Below are positions 57,126-64,000 of a DNA stretch of 64,000 nt, one piece after another. Where the stretch lies: assembly GCA_030247855.1 (NCBI GenBank), contig JAPDRN010000063.1:62001-126000 (forward strand). The letters are read 5' to 3'. Numbering within the stretch: the stretch's first letter is position 1; every line of letters starts with the position of its first letter. Source of the stretch: Knufia peltigerae (taxonomy: Eukaryota; Ascomycota; Eurotiomycetes; Chaetothyriales; Trichomeriaceae). The translations under genes were made by a program, and so were the position numbers. Below the pieces are notes generated by a model. That model saw nothing but the letters and a program-made list of their open reading frames with translations, was not told the origin of the DNA and searched no databases.

Positions 57126-58369
57126 TCAGGATACCTTTGAAACCACCCGCCCAGCAATTTTTCCTTGATGCATCAAATCAAAGTATTTGTCAACGTCAGC
57201 AAGCGTGCCATTGGTCAAGATCGGGTGAACCAGTCCTCTCGCGGTGAAATCAAGAGCTTCTTCGACGTCTTTCAGCGTTCCAGTCACACTCCCAACGATG
57301 TTCAAGCGATCAAGAACCATCTGCTTAGGTCTAGCCCCTGCAAGCACCGACTCGTCGTGAGGCAAGCCGACCACAACGACAGTCCCGCCAGGTCGCACGA
57401 GCGGTGGTGCTAATGCGTAAGCTTCCTTCGAAGGAGGCAGAACAAGCACTGCATGTGCCCCATATTTGGTGATACGGGGGGAATGTCTTTGCAAAGTTCA
57501 CGGTCGATGAACTCTTCTGCTCCCAACTGCTTGCAGAGGTCTCTTTTCTGGTCGCTTCTGTCAATCGCAATGACGCGCATACCCTGGCAAAGTCAGTACT
57601 TTGATCTGCAATGATACAAACAGGGGTAGACTCGTAATATCTACCATGACTCGAGCGTATTGCAAGGCGAACTGTCCGAGACCTCCGCCGGCCCCTTGCA
57701 CTACAAGCCACTGCCCCGACCTGAGACCACTTCGTTTACAGGCTGTATACGCAGTCACTCCCGCACGCATGATAGGCCCAGCTTCGGGGTAGTCAGCGGC
57801 GTGGCGACACCAAGGTTATTGAGATGCCGTCTTACCTTCTTCATCCTTCATGCCATCGCGGAGTTTCGTTGTGTAGTTACCATCAGTCACAACATACTGC
57901 TGAAAGGTTCCTGGAACGGTGACCGCGGATATCTTCTGGTAAGGACAGTGCAGCTCGTCTGTTCCATTGGTACAGAATTCGCAGATTCCGCAGATGCTCC
58001 AGACCCATTTGACCCCGGCTCGATCTCCTACCTGCCACTTATGCCGCACGCCATCACCGACAGCCACCACGACACCCGCACCTTCGTGTCCGGCGATGCC
58101 TTTGGTTTCGGGTCCCATATCAACACCGACTCCATGCCACCCGTCATGAATGAGTGCATCATCTGAACTGCATATACCGGTCCTGTCCTGAAGTTAGACA
58201 CGACGGGGATGATCTAGGTTTGGTGCGGTTCAAACCAGTTAATCTTCACGAGCAGTTCATTAGGTCCAGGAAAGTCTACATCGATCTCCTTCAGTGGGGC
58301 CCTGGCATCATTACCGTCGCCAACGCGTACCGCAGCCGTCTGCCGTTTGGGGATTTGAGCTTCTGTCAT
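57126..58369 (-). CDS. Zinc alcohol dehydrogenase (ADH1-like) with one-base frameshift
   Basis: NAD-dependent medium-chain alcohol dehydrogenase. Minus-strand exons 58236..58369, 57836..58182, 57645..57781, 57126..57583. Catalytic zinc ligands are visible as CSSD (where yeast Adh1 has CHTD), GHEGAG and the Cys of YTACKRSG. The structural zinc set is CGICEFC...C, and the Rossmann motif is VVQGAGGGLGQFA. The last exon cannot be read in one frame: up to FIDRELCKDIP it is in one frame, while RITKYGAHAVLVLPP to the end is in another. Exactly one extra base is needed at the G6 run 57476-57481 (C6 on the gene strand). With it the product would be 358 aa, normal for the family. No GT-AG intron can explain the shift. 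This is a recent null allele or a homopolymer base-calling error. Confidence 0.85.
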
Positions 58370-59484
58370 ATTGATGGCTGATGTCGATATATTTACAGAA
58401 GGAGAAAAATGCAACATCATCATCCGAGAGGACAACCAAGCTTTATACGCCAACCTCGCCCGAAGCTCGCACATACTCTTAGTGAGGTTAGGTCCTACAA
58501 ATGCACGACCGAAGACCATCGTATCTCCCCTCCATGTTTCAAACTTTCATAATATCATTCTGCAGCATCAGACCGAGGGGATTTTGGAGGCATCGTCCGA
58601 TCTGCATGAGACTGGCACAACAATGCTCCTCGATCCCTCACGAGGTTTGCTGATCGAGAGCGACGTCTGGGCAGTGCGCCCTGATTACAAAGCCCTGGCA
58701 TTGCATTCATCGTTGATAAAGACAGAAGTTTTATCATGAGAAAGTGAATTACCATGTGTGTGGGCCATGAGGGTGTTTGAAGCCAAAGGAAGCAGCTTGG
58801 CACATATTGGCCTGATCAATGACAACAATACAGTAATGACTGCATGAAGTATAGTTGCGAAGCACCAAAGTCCAAGTCTCAAACTTTGGCCAGAGTTTCT
58901 ATCACAAATGTGCAAGCGAAGTGAAGAAGACCTTCGCCTTCTTGTGTTACGGCCAAGAATTGTCTAAGCTGGATTCAGAATATTTTCCTTGCATTCCGAT
59001 TGCTTCAAAATCGACCCCCCATCACTAGCATGCTCTTTCGCTCTCATGGACCATGCCTTGTCCTGATATCAGCCCATCTTCCCTCGGGTTCACTTTATGT
59101 CATCAAAGCATCGGCCAGACCTGAGGTTTGCCCAACCTCATTTGGTGGAGACTGTCGAAATTAGTGTGCATTTCCCGCCACCAAGGTCATGACTAGTGTA
59201 GGAACTCCGCCTCTCGAAGCATTTGGCAATTTGTTCTGTAAGTCTGCGGTGGAGAGCTGTTGTCGATACTCGACAAGGAGTTGAGCCCATGTGCTCGGTA
59301 ACGGTCTCTTTTGTCAGGCTGCTACCAGGGAGAACTTTGTATACCCAAGGGTTTAGACCCGCATTGCAAGTTTGCGCATTCGCAAGCTGCTGATCGTATA
59401 ACTATACGATATCAATTCGGCACACCGAGGCTTGATTTGTTTCATTCACAAGGCCGTGTCACCGGCGGCGGCCAATAAACACCC
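58370..59484. other. Divergent intergenic region, ADH / transcription factor-like gene
   Basis: About 1.1 kb between divergent starts. The ADH frame stays open upstream to an ATG at 58519, but family alignment favours 58369. No other gene-like content is seen. Confidence 0.5.
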
Positions 59485-61504
59485 ATGTCTGGCCGGAAAG
59501 CTAGCGAAGGCACAACGCGACCAACGAGAGGTGACTTCTTGTTCATCGAGCATCGTCCCAAGGCACCCCAACCCAAAACCTCAAGAGGGGTTACCAGTTT
59601 TACCCGTAAATGGCAATCAAGCCAGAAACGCCAAAACCTGCGCGTCTTTGCTCAGCAAGATGCGATATATGCGAGAAGCCTAGTTGGGTGGCAGTCTCGG
59701 GCTGCGAATCCGTTGATGTTGCAAGTCCAACCTTACGCAAACGACGATATCGAGTCGTCTTCGTCCAGGTTGCAGACCTTCACGGTAACGAGCTTGCAGC
59801 CCACCTCTGGCCTTCGTACGGACCCTTTCAACTCTCTGCCTGTGGATCAGAGTACGGAAGTGATGTTTGTCGCGGACTACTGTACGTATTCAACTCAGAT
59901 CAGTATTTTGCCTTGTTGATAACTTATCAAGTTTGTTAGTTATTCACGTCTGGGCGCCATTGGCAGTCACCCATTTTGACACCTTTGTTGGGTATGTTGT
60001 CAGGCGATTGGGTGTAGTTTTCGTCTAGTCGGATGTGCTGATGATATGGACAAAGCTATAACACGTATCTCAGTCTCTGCTGGCCACTTGCATTACAGGA
60101 TGACATGTTATTTAGTGCCACACTGGCCTGCACTAGAGCTGCATGGTGCCTCTCGCAGGATCTCTTGCCCGAGAATGACCGTCTTCACTTGCAATACCGC
60201 GGCCTGGCCATGTCAAAACTGCGTCTCAGGCTCTCTCTGATAGCTCACCAATCAATACACAGAGTTTCCTATTCACCGTAGACTACATGCTGAGCGTCTC
60301 CTACATGTGGAAGGACGACAAAGCACTCAACATCCATCTGGCGGCATTCAGGAGCCTTGCGCAGGGATACCTCGCTACCAACGAGGCCAACGATGTGATG
60401 AGTAGCGTTGTCATGCACCGAATGAAAAGCTGGCAGGCTCTCGACAACTATCGAAAGCAAACCGACCTATTTCGACAAAGGTTGCAGACGCAGTCATCCC
60501 ACCAAGGCGTACCGCCCCCACACATATGGAAGACCATCCCATTGCGACATCTTGAGACTGTTGCCAAATCATCTCCGGCCTTACGTCAGCTCAGTGACCT
60601 CGGCCTGCTCAGCATTGAACTGTTTGACGTACTCGCGTGCCTACGACATATCATAGACAATGCTTCTGAGGGGTTGGAAGGCCACGCTATCGCTTCCATT
60701 ACTAGGCAGCTGAAAATGGCCTTGTTAGCAGAGCCCGTATCCGACCTCGACATCCAGGTCGGTTATGCCCTCATTAGTCTTTGCTATTATCTTGGTCCAG
60801 CGTTTTCGACCAAGACTTCACGTCATGACGGTAATTTACCGTATCCTCAGTCCAATAGTTCTGATGAACACCGCGACCTGGATGATGTAGCACAGGCGTA
60901 CATCAACAGGAAGCTGACCAGGTGTGTCCATGACTCTCATATCGGACGAAACTGCGCCCTATGGTCGTCAATCCTGCTCGGTAGCATCTTGCTCCAGATT
61001 GGGCGTGGTATCGACACCAACAGGCCATTGTCCAGCGGCATGTTATCTGAGCAAGGCTTGAAGAGCAAGGGACACATCATTTTGGCCGCGACTGCTACAA
61101 GACTGGCATCCGATACCGGCATCGCCGCACGTTCTCAGCACTCAGCTGAGCCGCGCAAAGGACAACGGCCACCTCCAGAACCAGATTTCGAACAACTCGG
61201 ACGAGAGCTTGTTGGCACTGCAGGTCTCTGCGATATGTGGCGACGCAGCTGGCGCAACACCTTGAGGAGGCAGCGGGAGTGGAAAGAGCAGGGACAGCTG
61301 CGGGTAGGTAACCCGGCAGGCCTGGACGATGACGAAGATAAGAAGATATCGACTGAGATCGAGTATATGGTTTTGATGGAGGCAAGGCAAAGCTTCCCAG
61401 TCATTACCCCTCTAGACCATCCAGGCGTTGAGGTGGGAGAGGAACGAGAGATCGTACCATCCTCCGTGGAAAAGCGAGACGTTCACCTTTCGAGTGATTC
61501 CTAG
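59485..61504 (+). CDS. Fungal transcription factor-domain protein with one-base frameshift
   Basis: Belongs to the fungal-specific transcription factor-like family that lacks a Zn2Cys6 cluster in the visible part. Exons 59485..59881, 59940..59991 and 60074..61504. The joined N-terminus reads TRKWQSSQKRQNLRVFAQQD, DPFNSLPVD, DYFIHVWAPLAV, then CWPLALQDDMLFSATLACTR, the pattern of this family (DPFxSLP...YY...W.PLAL.D..LF). At the A4 run 60215-60218 the frame must gain one base. Before it the frame reads YRGLAMSK; after it ALSDSSPINTQSFLFTVDYM continues into a 405-codon frame. With one added base the protein would be 626 aa. No intron with GT-AG in the right phase solves this. The C-terminal part is helical, with conserved-looking RQSFPVITPL near the end. 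Regulation of the neighbouring ADH is conceivable but unproven. Confidence 0.75.
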
Positions 61505-61807
61505 CCCCTTATGCAGTCGTCTGTTGACGCCCTGACGATATCGAAGGGCTAAGATTAGGCACATGCCTCAGCCAAAAGGAAAAAGGTGTTGTCACGGGCC
61601 AGAATCCGCCGCTGTGATCTGGAATCAATTCCAAGATCGGCCAGCGACATCCCACATGTCCAACATGCACTAGCTTCGGGTCATGATCTTGCGAAAGAAG
61701 ATGACAATGAATTTCTGGACCGAATGATGGGCATCACTCGTCGATCCCATGGACATTCCACATTCATCTCGCAGATGTGTATTTTCTGCTCTACTTCATC
61801 TCTTTTA
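61505..61807. other. Convergent intergenic region
   Basis: Short 3' spacer between the transcription factor-like gene and the CENP-O gene. No gene-like content is seen. Confidence 0.6.
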
Positions 61808-62889
61808 TCATATCCCATGTCCTTGAACTCTCGTCTCGATTTCTTGCAGCCTATCGAGGAGGTCAAATACGGTCGCATCTCCTTGTGTAAGGATTCGTTC
61901 AACGCTGGCAATATGACCGTCAAGGCCGATGACTGCCGCCTTTTCGATCTTGCCTTGGTCCGTAATCTTGATGCGACCGACACTGTCGTCCGACCAGAGG
62001 ATGCGTACTTGTCGAGCGTCAACGCCAACCGCTTCAAACTCTCGGATGCCAAATCTACCGGCTGGTGCGTCAATGTCTAACAAGGAGCTGTCTTCATCAC
62101 TTTCACGTCCGACTTCTTGGCCACTTGGTCGGTGTTTGTCCCTCACGACGGGAATCTCAAGTTTGTCCCTCATCCATTCAATTGCGTCCTGTCTTGACCT
62201 CCAAGCCACAAGGTCATGGCGCACTCTCGAAACCAAGCCGTGTAGGTCCTGCTTTCTCTGGTTCCCCTCGGAGCTCAGCAAAGAGTCCTCCGATCCACCA
62301 TACCCTTCATCTGACAATGGTAGATATTGCTTCTCGTACTCTTCCAGCGGGACGAGTGCGGGAATGGTGTGACGGTGAATGCGAAGTTCCTGGATGGATG
62401 GCCCTTCTTCCCCGCCGACTTTGATGCAGAACAGATAATATGGGTTGTCAAAATGGCCATTGCGATCGCATAAATCCATTCGAATGCCCAGCAAGGGGTT
62501 TTTCGATTGTACTTCTGGGCTTGGATCATGGAAAGGAAATGAGGTCACGCCGAAGCTCAGACGGTGGAGATTCGATGAGGATTGTTGGAACGCAGACTCA
62601 AATTGTGATGGGTTTGAGTTGCTCGATGGGTCACGGCCTGTCTGTGTGGAGACTTGATTCTGTATCTTCGTCGAGGACAGGACGGACGAGGTCAACAGCT
62701 TGCGACGTTTGGTGAGCTTCTCGACTGTTAATCTGTTTAGCCAGGTTTCTCCGTAGCAGTTCGTTGTGGGGCCGGGGAGTGCATACTCTCCGCTCGTACT
62801 TGGGCAATATCTTCATCGAGAGATGAGCTCAGACTCTCAAAAGATGCAGAATCTATCTCGGGTACAGGAGACGCAGCGACGGCCGCCAT
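61808..62889 (-). CDS. Kinetochore protein CENP-O / Mcm21-like
   Basis: Inner-kinetochore (CCAN, COMA complex) subunit of the CENP-O/Mcm21 family. Minus-strand exons 62787..62889 and 61808..62724, 339 aa. The 62-nt intron (donor GTATGC, acceptor AACAG) joins DEDIAQVRAE to IEKLTKRRKLLTSSVL, giving the continuous N-terminal coiled coil expected of the family. The RWD-type core contains LGIRMDLCDRNGHFDNPYYL, LRIHRHTIPALVPLEEYEKQ, and LHGLVSRVRHDLVAWRSRQD followed by AIEWMRDKL, all recognisable CENP-O blocks. Its C-terminal region ends in a short coiled segment (FDLLDRLQEIETRVQG). It is divergent from the acetyl-CoA transporter, with 447 bp between the starts. Confidence 0.85.
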
Positions 62890-63336
62890 GGTGAGTCGGT
62901 TTGCCAGATGTTGTGTGTGCTTTTCTTATTACTGTACGCGCTCAACTCGCCAACATTGAATTTATTATCCTCGGCTCGTCATTCAGACGCGTCTGCGATA
63001 ACGCGTCGCTTATCTCAAGATCACGTGCCAGGGGTTTCACGAGAATCCAGGCTAAATGAAATGCCAGAAGAAGACCATCTGGCATCTGGAGGGGCCACCT
63101 TTTCGCATTCTAGATTTCTCGGGATCCAAAGGGGAGGGAATGCCATGGCCACCTCATCATGCGCACTGATTACGAGAAGGAGGACATGCTTATGACTCTC
63201 CTTCTCACTTTGTTTGCAGATCGATGACTTCACACGATCTGTGCCTGACTAACAAATAAAAAAATACGTGGTCCACTTGTAAAGGACAGAGAGTCCTTTC
63301 TGCTCCAACCACTCAACACGCTCCTTCGCCGTGTGT
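62890..63336. promoter_or_regulatory. Divergent promoter region, CENP-O / acetyl-CoA transporter
   Basis: A 447-bp spacer between divergent start codons. It includes paired CGCGTC/ACGCGTC words near 62988-63006, resembling the MluI cell-cycle box (ACGCGT), which would suit a kinetochore gene. This is a word match only. Confidence 0.4.
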
Positions 63337-64000
63337 ATGCCTGATTCAATCGCCGAACCTCTTGTACATCCACTTTTTCATGCCCGCTCCATATCGATAG
63401 ACCAGCATCTTCCCTCTCACCACACTTCTGCCCCATACCAGGAACGAGCAGAGAACGCCCTTGAACTAGTAGACTTTGACGACCAAGAAAAGTCTCGAAA
63501 TCCACATTTGGCGTCCGAACAAGAGGAGGAAGGTGACGACCAGCATCCCGAGTCTGAAGATTCCGAAAGAGACCACCTCGTCCCCGCAGAAGGCTCCGAG
63601 TCACAGATGAAACGCAACAAGGCCAAAAAGAACAAGGACAAACAATCACCTTCGCGGCCGAACCTACGGATAGACACCGACAGTAACGGGTTTGCGAATG
63701 GCCACGCAAACGGCACGATGGACAAACATATCGAGATGAGGCGAAAACACGTCTCGAACGATTCGACGCCAAATGCCACGAGGATCATGAGCCGAGAGGA
63801 TTTTAACCTCGACAATGAGCCGCTGCCACCTCCGACGCCGCAAACCCCAGGCATGGTCAATACCAGTTTCTCAAACTTGCCAGTGAAAGACAAGCGAAAT
63901 TTCCTCCTCCTATGCCTTCTCTACTTCCTCCAGGGTATTCCTATGGGCCTCGCGTCCGGGTCCGTCCCTTTTCTCCTCAAGAGCTACCTTTCTTACGGCC
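63337..64000 (+). CDS. Acetyl-CoA transporter (AT-1/SLC33A1 family), 5' part
   Basis: Endomembrane transporter that brings acetyl-CoA into the ER lumen; the gene runs off the window end. ATG 63337 starts a frame open to base 64000 (221 codons). Residues 1-180 are a hydrophilic, charged, cytosolic leader. The first membrane segment starts near residue 188 and reads NFLLLCLLYFLQGIPMGLAS, followed by GSVPFLLKSYLSYG. This is the AT-1 hallmark (LLYFLQGIPMGLxxGSIPFLL). The remaining ~10 helices lie beyond the window. The N-terminal leader is longer than in animals, as usual for fungal members. Confidence 0.9.
   Translation, partial: MPDSIAEPLVHPLFHARSISIDQHLPSHHTSAPYQERAENALELVDFDDQEKSRNPHLASEQEEEGDDQHPESEDSERDHLVPAEGSESQMKRNKAKKNKDKQSPSRPNLRIDTDSNGFANGHANGTMDKHIEMRRKHVSNDSTPNATRIMSREDFNLDNEPLPPPTPQTPGMVNTSFSNLPVKDKRNFLLLCLLYFLQGIPMGLASGSVPFLLKSYLSYG

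Noticed and set aside
1..64000. CRISPR array, rRNA, tRNA, transposon terminal repeats
   Set aside because: I looked on both strands and saw none that met a minimal standard; eukaryotic nuclear DNA also makes CRISPR irrelevant.

Overview
The window reads as nuclear DNA of a filamentous ascomycete (Pezizomycotina, most likely Eurotiomycetes). Genes are compact, and about two thirds carry short GT-AG introns of 40-180 nt. The gene set is typical of moulds: PRM1, RAX2, a PtaB/LDB-type regulator, a UaY-type xanthine dehydrogenase promoter, a fungal caleosin and fungal-specific transcription factors. I see no tRNA, rRNA, CRISPR array or recognisable transposon. Exon joins were worked out by hand from splice consensus, reading phase and family motifs; none has been confirmed with RNA.

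0-12.3 kb: the 3' part of a secreted S28 serine peptidase; a convergent M20 carboxypeptidase S-like peptidase in seven exons; a Zn2Cys6 transcription factor divergent from an intron-rich GABA/choline-type permease; then the DNA repair glycosylase OGG1. 14-24 kb: RAX2 (polarity landmark), a hot-dog thioesterase, nicotinamide riboside kinase and the PtaB/LIM-binding adhesion and morphogenesis regulator. 26-35 kb: RVB1 and mitochondrial ribosomal protein bL28m share a 173-bp divergent promoter; a DsbA/FrnE oxidoreductase is divergent from a diverged SNF2 ATPase.

35-47 kb: xanthine dehydrogenase, whose upstream region carries a perfect UaY-type site (TCGG-N6-CCGA) and two GATA sites; an unassigned protein with a MYND-like Cys/His cluster; a triple-KH RNA-binding protein; and the cell-fusion protein PRM1. 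49-61.5 kb: pyruvate decarboxylase, caleosin, an alcohol dehydrogenase and a fungal transcription factor-like protein. PDC and ADH together could make a keto-acid to aldehyde to alcohol route. 61.8-64 kb: a CENP-O/Mcm21 kinetochore protein divergent from an acetyl-CoA transporter that runs off the end.

The least ordinary stretch is 56.5-60.3 kb. The ADH and the transcription factor-like gene each need exactly one extra base to stay in frame, in both cases at a homopolymer, and a small membrane-protein-like locus beside them also cannot be read as one frame. This is either local gene decay or a cluster of base-calling errors. Other points of interest are the UaY/GATA promoter, the Cys/His orphan, a 14-nt micro-exon inside a zinc-cluster motif, and a GC-rich patch across a convergent gene pair.
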